A stretch of 64,000 nucleotides of DNA, taken from positions 59,780 to 123,779 of the forward strand of contig JAZRGK010000005.1 in the NCBI GenBank assembly GCA_045644145.1. Reading direction: 5' to 3'. Positions 36,232 through 45,358 of the stretch are shown piece by piece (within the stretch, counting starts at the first letter, position 1; the number at the start of each line of letters is the position of its first letter). The notes beneath the pieces are model-generated. The model worked only from the letters and a program-made list of their open reading frames with translations. It had not been told where the DNA came from and did no database searches. This stretch comes from Flemingiibacterium sp045644145. GTDB lineage: Bacteria; Bacillota; Clostridia; Oscillospirales; CAG-272. Both the position numbers and the translations under genes were made by a program.

Positions 36232-36990
36232 ATGCAGATATCAGCCAAAGAAATCGCCTCTTTACTTCGCACACTGTCACGCACCGCAGGTAAACCGCAC
36301 TTCACCTCGGCAATAATTGCCGCCGCTGGATGCGGTTCGAGAATGCAGGACGGCTCAGGTAAGACCAAACAGCTTATGGAGCTGTGCGGATTACCCGTAA
36401 TCGTTCATACGCTTGCGGCGTTTCAAAAATGCGAGAAAATAAACGAAATCATCGTAGTAGCAAGGGCGGACGAGGTTGCTGTTTACGAGGAATATAAGCG
36501 TGAGTACGGTTTTTCCAAAATCTCCGCAGTAGTGGTGGGAGGCGAAACACGCCAGGATTCGGTGCGGCTTGGATTTGAAGCAATATCCGACAAATCAGAA
36601 TTTGTGGCTATCCACGACGGCGCAAGATGCCTTATAACCCCCGACATGATAACATCGGTGCTGGATGAAGCCTTCCGCAGAGGTGCGGCAACAGCGGCAA
36701 TGAGAGCCATCGACACTGTCAAGCGCGATAACGGCAAAGGCTTTATCGCCGAAACAGTAGACCGCGAAGGCTTATGGCTTGCCCAAACTCCGCAGATATT
36801 CAAAACCGAGCTGTACCGCGCGGCGGCGTATATCGCACTTGAGGACAGATTTACCGCCACAGACGACAACTCCCTTGCGGAACGCATCGGATTTGATATT
36901 AAGCTTGTTGACTGCGGCAGAGAGAATATTAAAATCACCACGCCTATTGATATGGCTGTTGCAGAGATTATATTAAAAAGCAGGAAATAA
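36232..36990 (+). CDS. ispD: 2-C-methyl-D-erythritol 4-phosphate cytidylyltransferase
   Basis: 252 aa. It joins CTP and MEP in the MEP isoprenoid pathway. The nucleotide-binding SAIIAAAGCGSRM starts at ~25, after a ~22-residue N-terminal extension not usual in the family; VVGGETRQDSVRLGF (~98), IHDGARCLI (~126) and the T-x-D motif in TATDDNSLAE (~208) are intact. GGGGGAAAAGGCG precedes the ATG. It is monocistronic here, with no ispF neighbour. Confidence 0.94.
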   Translation: MQISAKEIASLLRTLSRTAGKPHFTSAIIAAAGCGSRMQDGSGKTKQLMELCGLPVIVHTLAAFQKCEKINEIIVVARADEVAVYEEYKREYGFSKISAVVVGGETRQDSVRLGFEAISDKSEFVAIHDGARCLITPDMITSVLDEAFRRGAATAAMRAIDTVKRDNGKGFIAETVDREGLWLAQTPQIFKTELYRAAAYIALEDRFTATDDNSLAERIGFDIKLVDCGRENIKITTPIDMAVAEIILKSRK

Positions 36991-36993
36991 AAA

Positions 36994-37029
36994 CTGCGCC
37001 GTTTTCGCACAATACGAATCACGGCGCAG
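36994..37029 (-). terminator. Terminator of the small Asn-rich gene
   Basis: 8-bp GC stem (CTGCGCCG with CGGCGCAG) with a small inner TTCG/CGAA pair, followed on the minus strand directly by TTTTTATTT. It can also end ispD transcripts weakly. Confidence 0.75.
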
Positions 37030-37066
37030 GAAGAACGTTCAGTGGAGGGAGTTACCTACCGAGGCT

Positions 37067-37225
37067 TCAGCGTTCGGAACGGTTATTCTCGCTTCTGTTC
37101 TGATTCTGATTTCTCTCGTTCTTGTTCTCGTTCTTGTTCTGATTGTTCTGATTCTGATTGCTCTGGTTGCCGTTTCTGTTCTGGTTCTCGCTTCTGTTCT
37201 GATTCTGATTTCTCTCGTTATTCAT
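37067..37225 (-). CDS. Low-complexity Asn/Gln/Arg/Glu protein, 52 aa
   Basis: The start at 37225 is fixed by AAAGGAG eight bases upstream. Of 52 residues, 22 are Asn and 9 Gln; the rest is almost only Arg, Glu, Lys and Ser, with no hydrophobic residue after Met. The segment NERNQNQNRSE occurs twice, reflecting a ~29-base direct repeat. A terminator follows, so it looks like a complete transcription unit. It is predicted to be disordered and highly soluble. No function is known to me. Confidence 0.65.
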   Translation of the reverse strand: MNNERNQNQNRSENQNRNGNQSNQNQNNQNKNENKNERNQNQNRSENNRSER

Positions 37226-37383
37226 GGCGAATACTCCTTTTCCTTGCCGCGGCAAATGACCTGCGGTATTCGAAATTCTATTTGAAATTTCAACTCCGGC
37301 AGTGCCGCAATCGAAATTTACATAAATAATTATTTACCGAACAAAAAATATTATTCATAAACTTAATTTTCGGAGGTACCACA

Positions 37384-38343
37384 ATGAAGCTTTATCCACT
37401 CAAATTAACCCCTGCCGTTAAGGAGATTATCTGGGGCGGCGACAAATTAAAGACCGCATACGGAAAAAAAGCCGATTTTGAAAAATTAGCGGAAAGCTGG
37501 GAGCTTACCGTGCGTCCCGACGGCATGAACATTATCGAGAACGGCGAATACGCAGGTATGACTCTTGGCGAGTATTTCGACAAGGCAACATATTCCGCTA
37601 TCGGCGCAGGTTATAACGGCGATCGCTTCCCTCTGCTTATCAAATTCATAGACGCTCGTGACCGCCTTTCCATTCAGGTACACCCTGCCGACGAATACTC
37701 GCTTAAAAACGAAAACGAATTCGGCAAGACCGAAATGTGGTACATAGTTGAGGCGGATGAGGGCGCGGAGCTTGTTATCGGCACAAAGCCTGACTATACT
37801 GTAGATGCCTATAACAAAGCTGTAGCGGAGAATACCGTTGAGGAGCTTTTCACCAAGGTAAAGGTAAAAGCAGGTGACGTATATTTTATCCCTGCAGGTC
37901 TTGTACACGCCATCGGCGCAGGCATACTCATCTGCGAGATACAGCAGAATTCCAATGTCACCTACCGAGTTTACGACTACGGCAGACTCGGAAAGGACGG
38001 CAAGCCGCGTGAAACACACGTTGAAAAGGCGCGTGACGTTATCGTAAACTATGCCCCTTCGGACATCGAAAAGCTTCGTTTCGCGGCGGCAGATGAGCGC
38101 ACGCCTTCGCTTCTTGCGGCTTGCGACAAGTTCAAGGTAAACAAGTATGATTTCACCGACCTCACGCTCACCGCAGGCGCGGAGAGTTTTGTGTCCCTCA
38201 CATTTATTGAGGGTAACGGCGAAATTCTGCATAACGGCGACAAATACCCCTTTAAGAAAGGTGAAACCTACTATATTCCGGCAGGCATGGGCGAGTTTGC
38301 ACTGAAGTCCGCCGGTGCAACCGTTATTACAGCGGAGATATAA
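37384..38343 (+). CDS. manA: Mannose-6-phosphate isomerase, class I (short bacterial type)
   Basis: 319 aa, double cupin. It interconverts mannose-6-P and fructose-6-P with Zn2+. IQVHPADEYS (~97; Zn His), KTEMWYIVEADEGAEL (~115) and PAGLVHAIGAGILICEIQQNSNVTYR around residue 170-195 match the family. CGGAGG lies seven bases before the ATG. Confidence 0.95.
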   Translation: MKLYPLKLTPAVKEIIWGGDKLKTAYGKKADFEKLAESWELTVRPDGMNIIENGEYAGMTLGEYFDKATYSAIGAGYNGDRFPLLIKFIDARDRLSIQVHPADEYSLKNENEFGKTEMWYIVEADEGAELVIGTKPDYTVDAYNKAVAENTVEELFTKVKVKAGDVYFIPAGLVHAIGAGILICEIQQNSNVTYRVYDYGRLGKDGKPRETHVEKARDVIVNYAPSDIEKLRFAAADERTPSLLAACDKFKVNKYDFTDLTLTAGAESFVSLTFIEGNGEILHNGDKYPFKKGETYYIPAGMGEFALKSAGATVITAEI

Positions 38344-38389
38344 AAATAAGAAACCGCAGTTTACTGCCATACACAAGGTGGTGAACAGA

Positions 38390-39331
38390 TTGTCGCTTCA
38401 AGAGCTAATGATGAAATCTTTAAAATCGCAGTTAACTATCGACGAGGAGTTAATGTATCCCATTTTCGGCACTTTGACTCACGATAACCGGCAGGATAAT
38501 GCCTTTTTGGGATTTACCAAATCTCACATTTTAGTGGTCTTAGTGTCAGGAAAAAGGATTACCGATACCTTCCGTCTGCCGCTTGATATAAAGCACGTCA
38601 GAGTCAAGCGGACGAAAGTATTTCATCAGTATTTGATAGATATTGCTTTTAAAAATGAACGTCCAGTCAGAATCACGACTTACTGTAAAGTTATGTCTAT
38701 TGGCACACAGAAGGATAATTTTCCGTTATTCCTTGAGCATCTTAAAAGCAAAGCCGCCAATCCCACACCGCCTGCACTGAAAAACATCGGCGCTGATAAG
38801 ATTCGCTGGCAGTACTTTAATATATGGATTTATATGTTCTGCATGCTTTTTTCTGCTGTACCTATTGCGCTCCTTATGTTTGAAATCAAAAATGGAAATT
38901 ACAGTATGGAAGAAATCACCGCCTTGATATGTGAAATTTTCCCAATATTTTTAGTCACATTGACCGTCTGTATTACACCTTTTATTTTTCTGTCCATCCT
39001 TAACCGTTTTTTCTTCGGAAAAGTTTTATGTGTTATAAAAGACGGGATACTGCTTTTGGAAAATGAGGAGATATATCTAAAAGATATCAAAAAAATTGTG
39101 TATAATCCGCAGTTGCCGAGCAAGCACAGCACAAAATATACATACGCTACCCTTTACGTCGATCCGCCGAAGAAAAAAGATTATTGGGTCAACATAGAAC
39201 ATTTCCCGATATACGGCGTAAGAAAACTAAAAAAGTACAATCCAAGAATTACATTTGAATATGACAGATTCGTTGTGTTTATTATACTTGCAATATACGC
39301 TGCAACAATAATATTCCCATTTTTCATGTAA
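38390..39331 (+). CDS. Uncharacterised membrane protein with three helices
   Basis: 313 aa if the start is the TTG at 38390, eight bases after AAGGTGG; other starts are GTG at 38381 and ATG at 38408. The N-terminal ~140 residues form a beta-rich soluble domain resembling PH-like (bacterial PH/YcxB-type) regions by impression only. Helices lie at about 150-172, 190-220 and 295-313, with a second soluble segment between. It follows manA after 46 bases. I do not recognise the family. Confidence 0.6.
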   Translation: MSLQELMMKSLKSQLTIDEELMYPIFGTLTHDNRQDNAFLGFTKSHILVVLVSGKRITDTFRLPLDIKHVRVKRTKVFHQYLIDIAFKNERPVRITTYCKVMSIGTQKDNFPLFLEHLKSKAANPTPPALKNIGADKIRWQYFNIWIYMFCMLFSAVPIALLMFEIKNGNYSMEEITALICEIFPIFLVTLTVCITPFIFLSILNRFFFGKVLCVIKDGILLLENEEIYLKDIKKIVYNPQLPSKHSTKYTYATLYVDPPKKKDYWVNIEHFPIYGVRKLKKYNPRITFEYDRFVVFIILAIYAATIIFPFFM

Positions 39332-39346
39332 CTGCACTCAACACAA

Positions 39347-39390
39347 AAACGCTGCCCTCCGCTTTCGCGGATGGGCAGCGTTTCTTTTTA
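39347..39390. terminator. Bidirectional terminator between the membrane protein and ugpC
   Basis: AAACGCTGCCC pairs with GGGCAGCGTTT, with an inner TCCGC/GCGGA stem; TTTCTTTTTA follows on plus and a TTTTTGTG run on minus. Confidence 0.85.
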
Positions 39391-39404
39391 AGTATGATTC
39401 ACTA

Positions 39405-40520
39405 TTAGTGAATGATGCATCTCTCGGTGTCCTTATCGAAGATATGGAGTCTGGAGATGTCGAGCGCAACCTTGATGGAGTCGCCTGCTCTTGCGCTGGA
39501 GCGAGAGGATACGCGAGCGGTAAGGCTCTGCTCCTCGTCAGCAGCGAGGTACAGGAAGATTTCGTTACCCATAAGCTCGGTAACGTCAACGTTGCAGGTG
39601 ATTACGCTGTCAGCCATGCTGGAGAGGTACATAGGCTCATCGTGGATACACTCAGGACGAAGACCTGCGATAACTTCCTTGCCAATATAATCCTTAAGAG
39701 CTTCATTGTTAGCCTTGTCAGCAGGAAGCTTGATGGAGTTGCCTGCAAACTCGATGTTAACGCCGTCAGCAGCCTTAACAAGCTTTGCGTTGATGAAGTT
39801 CATCTGAGGAGTTCCGATGAAGCCTGCAACGAAGATGTTGCAAGGATAATCGTAAAGGTTCTGAGGAGTATCTACCTGCTGGATAAGACCGTCCTTCATA
39901 ACAACGATACGGCTCGCCATGGTCATAGCCTCGACCTGGTCGTGGGTAACGTAGATAAAGGTGGTACCGAGTTTCTTGTGGAGCTTGGTAAGCTCAGTTC
40001 TCATGGCAGCACGGAGCTTCGCATCCAGGTTTGAGAGCGGCTCGTCGAGAAGGAATACCTTAGGATCACGGACGATCGCACGACCAAGCGCAACACGCTG
40101 CTTCTGACCGCCGGAGAGAGCCTTCGGTTTTCTGTCGAGAAGGTGGGTGATGTCGAGGATACGAGCTGCCTCCTCAAGCTTTCTCTTGATCTCTTCCTTA
40201 GGAACCTTGCGGAGCTTAAGACCGAATGCCATGTTATCAAACACGGTCATGTGAGGATACAGAGCGTAGTTCTGGAACACCATCGCGATATCTCTATCCT
40301 TAGGTGCTACGTCGTTAACGAGTCTGTCGCCGATAAAGAGTTCACCCTCGGTGATCTCTTCAAGGCCTGCAATCATTCTAAGAGTGGTGGACTTACCGCA
40401 TCCAGAAGGACCAACGAAAATGATGAATTCCTTATCCTTGATTTCAAGACAGAAGTCGGATACAGCGGTAACGCCGCCGGAATACTTTTTGTAAATGTGC
40501 TTAAGGGAAAGACTTGCCAT
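39405..40520 (-). CDS. ugpC: Sugar ABC transporter ATPase (UgpC/MsmX type), unlinked
   Basis: 371 aa. Walker A GPSGCGKST (~37), signature LSGGQKQRVALGRA (~134), Walker B VFLLDEPLSNLDAKLR (~155), H-loop VTHDQ (~192), then a TOBE/OB-fold regulatory domain (~240-371). It stands alone, with no permease beside it, like MsmX/MsiK, which power several sugar importers. It is the obvious ATPase for the ATPase-less operon at 8240-20389 (inference). Confidence 0.94.
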   Translation of the reverse strand: MASLSLKHIYKKYSGGVTAVSDFCLEIKDKEFIIFVGPSGCGKSTTLRMIAGLEEITEGELFIGDRLVNDVAPKDRDIAMVFQNYALYPHMTVFDNMAFGLKLRKVPKEEIKRKLEEAARILDITHLLDRKPKALSGGQKQRVALGRAIVRDPKVFLLDEPLSNLDAKLRAAMRTELTKLHKKLGTTFIYVTHDQVEAMTMASRIVVMKDGLIQQVDTPQNLYDYPCNIFVAGFIGTPQMNFINAKLVKAADGVNIEFAGNSIKLPADKANNEALKDYIGKEVIAGLRPECIHDEPMYLSSMADSVITCNVDVTELMGNEIFLYLAADEEQSLTARVSSRSSARAGDSIKVALDISRLHIFDKDTERCIIH

Positions 40521-40828
40521 TTTTAATTTTCCTCCTAAAATATTTATAGAACGGCACCCATGGTGTCGATTGCTGAGCAGTCTTATTCAACGTATAATAT
40601 TGTACCAAATCCGAGCAGAAAATGGTAGAGCTTTTTTCTCCAAAATTTCGCGCAATTATTTGTGACAGATGCACAATCAATTAGCCTTTTTTCGTGGTTT
40701 TACAGATTTTGCATTTTAATATTTTTTAATTTATTAAACTTAAATGTTTCGGTCGCATCTCGAAACAGGACTAAAAACCGTATTTTTTCGTCAAATTTAA
40801 TAAAGATGCACAACAGCTAACGGCTTAA
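40521..40828. other. AT-rich intergenic region upstream of ugpC
   Basis: About 300 bases. Near 40590-40605, minus-strand TACAAT and TATTAT could be -10 boxes for ugpC, but no convincing -35 is seen. No ORF or hairpin was recognised. Confidence 0.4.
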
Positions 40829-41737
40829 TCAATTTCTCGGAATCAGCGAATTTATACTGATATCACCGGTGCCTATATCAATATCTACCACACTTTCGGA
40901 CGGAATGTCGCTGTTTTCAAGATAGCCGCCGTGGCTTATCCCGTCAACAGTTATAGTGCCCACACTTGAAAAGAGCGAAAGATTGGTAAAATTCAGCGCG
41001 CCGTAACAGCCATAATAGAAATCTCCCGATTCTATCTGTGCAGTCAGTTTTTCAACAAGCGCCTCGGCATTCACCGAACCTGAGCCGATATTTACAGACA
41101 GCTTCGCTATTTCGCAGTCCCTGAGCCTTGCGTTGCCGCGATCTATGGAAATGTTGAGAGCGGATGCTGTATTTATCCTCAAAACCTCTACATTTCCCTG
41201 ACCCACTGAAATATTGTAATCTGCTGAAACACTGCAGTTTTTAAGTGAAACCGTGCCCGTTTCGATCTCAGCATCGATTATCTTTACGGGATTCGACTCG
41301 GCTATATATATATTCACGGTCTTAGGAAGCGAGCCTATGTTGTAATAGCTCACAAAACTCCGAAGCCCCTTAAAATTCATTGCAAGATTCGCAATATTTG
41401 AAGGATCGGAAAAATCCGTATTGTTGTTTACCATGAGTATACGGTTACTGCTTGAAAACTCATACATCCCCTCAGGGAAGTTTATAAGTTCAATACGAGG
41501 CTTATCAGCGCCGCCGATGATATTTATTTCGGCATCCCTTACATTGACGGTTATCCTTCCGATGCTGTCGCGGGAGTAGTCATAGCTGTACACATATGTG
41601 CCATCCTCAGATGAAATCTCATCGGTCAGGCTGATCCCCTCAGATGCCGCAAGCTGCTTGGCAACTCCTGCTGTAGCAAATCCGCCTATTATAAGTAATA
41701 CCGATACTATAAGAAAAATTATTGACGTAGGTCTCAC
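40829..41737 (-). CDS. DUF4097-like membrane-anchored beta-helix protein
   Basis: 302 aa starting at a GTG that overlaps the previous stop (GTGA). One N-terminal membrane helix (~5-25), then a repetitive beta-structured ectodomain with the DUF4097 rhythm (SVGQGNVEVL, SIDRGNARL, NIGSGSVNAE, IGTGDISI). Such proteins often form a pair with HAAS/DUF1700 proteins, and a PadR regulator usually heads the operon; none is present here. Function unknown, possibly envelope stress. Confidence 0.8.
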   Translation of the reverse strand: MRPTSIIFLIVSVLLIIGGFATAGVAKQLAASEGISLTDEISSEDGTYVYSYDYSRDSIGRITVNVRDAEINIIGGADKPRIELINFPEGMYEFSSSNRILMVNNNTDFSDPSNIANLAMNFKGLRSFVSYYNIGSLPKTVNIYIAESNPVKIIDAEIETGTVSLKNCSVSADYNISVGQGNVEVLRINTASALNISIDRGNARLRDCEIAKLSVNIGSGSVNAEALVEKLTAQIESGDFYYGCYGALNFTNLSLFSSVGTITVDGISHGGYLENSDIPSESVVDIDIGTGDISINSLIPRN

Positions 41738-42612
41738 AGCTTAACGCTCTCCTTTCTCAAATAGTTAAAAAGCCGTTTTAGCTGTTCAAGTACATATAAG
41801 AACAGCTTCCACCAAAGCCGCATCAACAGCGGAACAAGTCTGACGGCAAAATTATAAATAAGTATGCCAAGGAACATGACCGCACCGGCGACGATAATTC
41901 CGATACCTATTTCGTAAAGTCCCACCGGCATGGATACAAACAGCTGTATTACACCGTAGATGATTCCGATAAGCGATACAGCTGCCCCCGCCGCAACAAG
42001 TGCCACAAGTGCCGCTACCGCTGACGCAAGCACACCGGCAAGTCCGACCCACACACCGACAAACGCGCCCACAACACACATAAACAGCGGAAAAGTGATC
42101 GGAAGGCTTATTCCAAAGAGTATCCAAAACATTTTACTGTTTGGAATATCTTCCTTAACATCGTAATCGGGAAGTCTTGTGGATTCTCCCGTGTATTCCC
42201 CTTCCTCAGGAACATCAAATTCCTGTTCTGTCAAATAACCGTCTTCATCCTCAGCTACAATCGGCTCGTATTCTTCAGACATAACGGTAAGCTCCGATAT
42301 ATCCGTTGTCATCGTGGCTTCGGCATCAAACTCAGGAGCTTCATCAGCTTCGTCTGTCTTTACCGCATCCACAGTCATTGTCCGCTCCGCAAGGCGGTTT
42401 ATGTCATCATATCGGTCGGAAATCTGCGCCGCTATATTATCGGCTATTGATTCAATATTTTCAAGCAGATTCTGTGTACCCGAAGTATCGCTGACCATGC
42501 GGTCGTAAAAGCGGTCAAACTGTTCGATATACGGCCGTATATCAGCTTCCGATATATTCCGATCGTACAGCGCTGCACTCAGATTATCAAGAAAATTTTG
42601 CTTATCTGTCAT
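41734..42612 (-). CDS. HAAS/DUF1700-domain membrane protein
   Basis: 292 aa. Residues ~1-60 form the helical HAAS-type domain (FLDNLSAALYDRNISEADIRPYIEQ). A long acidic linker (~70-150) precedes about four hydrophobic helices (155-275) with Ala/Gly/Val repeats, and a basic end. GGAGGAATAAG lies before the ATG. It is translationally coupled to the DUF4097 gene. Confidence 0.8.
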   Translation of the reverse strand: MTDKQNFLDNLSAALYDRNISEADIRPYIEQFDRFYDRMVSDTSGTQNLLENIESIADNIAAQISDRYDDINRLAERTMTVDAVKTDEADEAPEFDAEATMTTDISELTVMSEEYEPIVAEDEDGYLTEQEFDVPEEGEYTGESTRLPDYDVKEDIPNSKMFWILFGISLPITFPLFMCVVGAFVGVWVGLAGVLASAVAALVALVAAGAAVSLIGIIYGVIQLFVSMPVGLYEIGIGIIVAGAVMFLGILIYNFAVRLVPLLMRLWWKLFLYVLEQLKRLFNYLRKESVKL

Positions 42613-42714
42613 CGATTTCTTATTCCTCCGTATAGAATTATGTCAAATGTGATAGCCATATTTAATAAAAAACGTAAATTTTTTATAAAACCTCTATCTT
42701 TTATTTAAAATACA

Positions 42715-42723
42715 TGGTATAAT
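42715..42723 (+). promoter_or_regulatory. Extended -10 promoter of trmB
   Basis: TGGTATAAT with TATCTT 17 bases upstream as a poor -35; same style as the ispD promoter. Confidence 0.45.
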
Positions 42724-42813
42724 AGTGCTTGATGCAGAATCAAATACCCACATCAAACACTGCAGTTTTGTATGTACAATACTATTTTACCAAAAAAGGA
42801 AGCAAAATGCAAT

Positions 42814-43467
42814 ATGAGAATGAGAAAAAAAAAGCACGGAGCCGAAAGAATTAACGCATGTTCCGAGTTTCTTATCCAAAATACGACAGTTAACGCCGAT
42901 AATGTGAATAAAATCTTCGGATGTGAGGACACACGCCCTCTGTGGCTTGAGATCGGCTGCGGAAAGGGCGGATTCGTCAGCCAGCTTGCGGCACGTTATC
43001 CCGAAACCAACATAATCGCCCTTGAACGCATTGCGGATGTTGCCATGCTGGCAATGGAAAAATGCAAGGCGGCGGAGCTTCCAAACGTAAGATTCATTAT
43101 AGGCGATGTATCAAAGCTGTGGGACATCTTCGGCGACGGAACCATCGACCGTATCTACCTTAATTTTTCCGACCCGTGGCCCAAAGCCGGTCATGCAAAG
43201 CGCCGCCTTACACACAGGCGTTTTCTTGAACAGTACAAACGAATTCTGAAACCAGACGGTTCCATATTCTTTAAAACCGACAACAGAGGGCTTTTTGACT
43301 TTTCGGTAGAGGAATTCCGTGAGTGCGGATTCCGCCTCGAAAACCTCACATATGATCTTCATAACAGTGAATGGGCAGAGGATAATATAATGACGGAATA
43401 TGAGAAGAACTTTTCTGAAAAAGGCTTCTCCATAAACCGTGTGGAAGCGTACCTTACTTCCGAATAA
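42814..43467 (+). CDS. trmB: tRNA (guanine-N7)-methyltransferase TrmB
   Basis: 217 aa. It methylates G46 of tRNA using SAM. The start MRMRKKK at 42814 matches the usual N-terminus; 14 more codons are open upstream. SAM site LEIGCGKGGF (~42), NFSDPWPKAGHAKRRL (~115; catalytic and tRNA-contact region) and the C-terminal TEYEKNFSEKG (~195) are all family hallmarks. Confidence 0.96.
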   Translation: MRMRKKKHGAERINACSEFLIQNTTVNADNVNKIFGCEDTRPLWLEIGCGKGGFVSQLAARYPETNIIALERIADVAMLAMEKCKAAELPNVRFIIGDVSKLWDIFGDGTIDRIYLNFSDPWPKAGHAKRRLTHRRFLEQYKRILKPDGSIFFKTDNRGLFDFSVEEFRECGFRLENLTYDLHNSEWAEDNIMTEYEKNFSEKGFSINRVEAYLTSE

Positions 43468-43555
43468 CAATCGCCATCTGCTTATTTGACGTACATAAAC
43501 TGAATTTTGTTCCAAATGGAACTCATCCACTAATATTTTTCGGAGAAGAATTAAG

Positions 43556-45052
43556 ATGAATAAAAAACTCGGCAGCCGTTTATGCGCCGCATTACTGCTA
43601 ATCACACTGCTTTGTACACAAAGCGGATGCGGTTTTATTGTTTTTAATAACGGCACAACCACTCCTTCCGATGCATCCAACCCTGTGCAGACCGATACTC
43701 AGCACACCGGAGAAGTTTTCGACGAAACAACGACGCCATCAGCTTCCGTCGCTCTTCCCGACCCGTTGGAAACACTGAGAGATCATCTCTCCTCGCTTCC
43801 GAACCGTGATCTTGGGGCTACATCTGTTATAATTGCGGTTACCGACGAAACTGTGTGCCCTACTCCTTCCGATGATCCGGTAACGATCGCGCGTTTGGAT
43901 GCCCAAAGGGCGGTAGAAGATAAATACAATACTTCCATAATCGCCATTGAGCGTACCCCCGATGAAATGTTCGAAGCAGTACGGAATGCGTATAACTCGG
44001 ATATGTACTACGCTGATATTCTGTCGATCCCGCAGTCTATGCTTGGAATGTACTACTCCGCCGGTGTACTCGCAAACCTTTACAGCCTTCCTCACACCGA
44101 TTTTGATGCACCTTACTATAATTCATCAGTTATTTCTGCAGCTTCTGCCGGAAGCGGGCTTTACGGCGTATCCGGCGCCGCCAACTTCAATCCGGACTAT
44201 CTTGGATGCGTATATTTCAACCGTAATATGGTAAAGCAGTATACCGACGAGGATATGTACAGCATTGTAAATAACGGGAAATGGACATGGGATAAGCTGG
44301 CAGAGCTTGCAAAAGCAGTTGAGAATGTTGACGGAATTTACGGTCACGGCTCTCCTCTCACTTCAGGCGAATACGCCGAGCTTGCCGCACGTTCCCAGGG
44401 AATAACCTACGTTAATAACCAAGACGGAACTGTTCCCACTGTAAATTATCTTGATGCCGCGGTTTCTTCAAATGTCAAAGGCATAATTGCACGGATGTAT
44501 GCTATGCTCTTTACTGACAGATCATACAGCAAGCTTACCGGCACAGAGCTACGTGAACTGTTTGTTTCCGACTCGCTTATGTTCATGACAGATACCGTGA
44601 AAGCAGGAAGCGAGCTGTCAGGAAACACAGAATGGGGAATACTGCCAATGCCTAAATTGGATGAGGCACAGGCTGACTACATATCTCCGCTGTCAGATGA
44701 TGCACCGATTTTTTGCGTTATCAAAAACACCCCCAAATATGAAACCTCAGGCCTTGTGCTTCAGGCACTCAATGTGGCATCACATAAATATGTGACCGAA
44801 GCTTATATCAACAAGCAAATGAACTATGTTTTGAGAGACAGCGGTTCAATCAATATGCTCGAAATAATATGTAAAACCGCCTCAGCAGATTTTGCGCATT
44901 TGTACGCTTCGGGCATTTCTTACCTCGAAACCGCTACCTACGGAGCCGTCGCTAAGGCGGTAACCACTCGCTCCACCATTGATTCTCTGTATAGGAACTA
45001 CAAAAATGCGGCAAACCGCGCACTCGCCTCAAAAATCAAGGTTTACAACTGA
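43556..45052 (+). CDS. Lipoprotein with extracellular solute-binding (type 1) fold
   Basis: 498 aa. Signal peptide with lipid-attachment Cys25 (QSGC; the Gln at -3 is not ideal). A Thr/Ser/Asp-rich linker (30-65) follows, then a substrate-binding domain (~80-490) with motifs such as NGKWTWDKLAELAKAV (~242) and WGILPMPKLDEAQ (~358) typical of sugar-binding proteins. No permease is next to it, so it is an orphan binding protein or a sensor. A terminator follows. Confidence 0.82.
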   Translation: MNKKLGSRLCAALLLITLLCTQSGCGFIVFNNGTTTPSDASNPVQTDTQHTGEVFDETTTPSASVALPDPLETLRDHLSSLPNRDLGATSVIIAVTDETVCPTPSDDPVTIARLDAQRAVEDKYNTSIIAIERTPDEMFEAVRNAYNSDMYYADILSIPQSMLGMYYSAGVLANLYSLPHTDFDAPYYNSSVISAASAGSGLYGVSGAANFNPDYLGCVYFNRNMVKQYTDEDMYSIVNNGKWTWDKLAELAKAVENVDGIYGHGSPLTSGEYAELAARSQGITYVNNQDGTVPTVNYLDAAVSSNVKGIIARMYAMLFTDRSYSKLTGTELRELFVSDSLMFMTDTVKAGSELSGNTEWGILPMPKLDEAQADYISPLSDDAPIFCVIKNTPKYETSGLVLQALNVASHKYVTEAYINKQMNYVLRDSGSINMLEIICKTASADFAHLYASGISYLETATYGAVAKAVTTRSTIDSLYRNYKNAANRALASKIKVYN

Positions 45053-45097
45053 TAAATTGTATTTTTGACCAATTTTGCATAGTTATTTTGCATTTTA

Positions 45098-45138
45098 GCA
45101 CACACTTCCTGAAAAGCCATGGGAAGCGTGTGCTTTTT
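45098..45138 (+). terminator. Terminator of the orphan solute-binding lipoprotein gene
   Basis: Stem GCACAC/GTGTGC plus CTTCC/GGAAG with one mismatch, then TTTTT. Confidence 0.8.
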
Positions 45139-45288
45139 GCGTAAAAATCTATAAAAACACCCTCGACGACCCTAAACCATCAAAAAAGCAACCCTTTCTG
45201 AAAAAGCATTGTGCACTTCGAAATATCTATGCGCAGCATTACGGCGGGTATCAGGCATTTTTTCACAACATTCTTGGTGATTTACGCC

Positions 45289-45317
45289 TTGACAGTCAAA
45301 AAAACTCATGGTATAAT
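45289..45317 (+). promoter_or_regulatory. Consensus sigma-A promoter of the reductase operon
   Basis: TTGACA (45289-45294), 17 bases, TATAAT (45312-45317): exact consensus with optimal spacing, 42 bases before the ATG. No operator was recognised. Confidence 0.9.
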
Positions 45318-45358
45318 TACAGCAGTCAATACTATACTTTTGCGAAAGGATATGTGCC

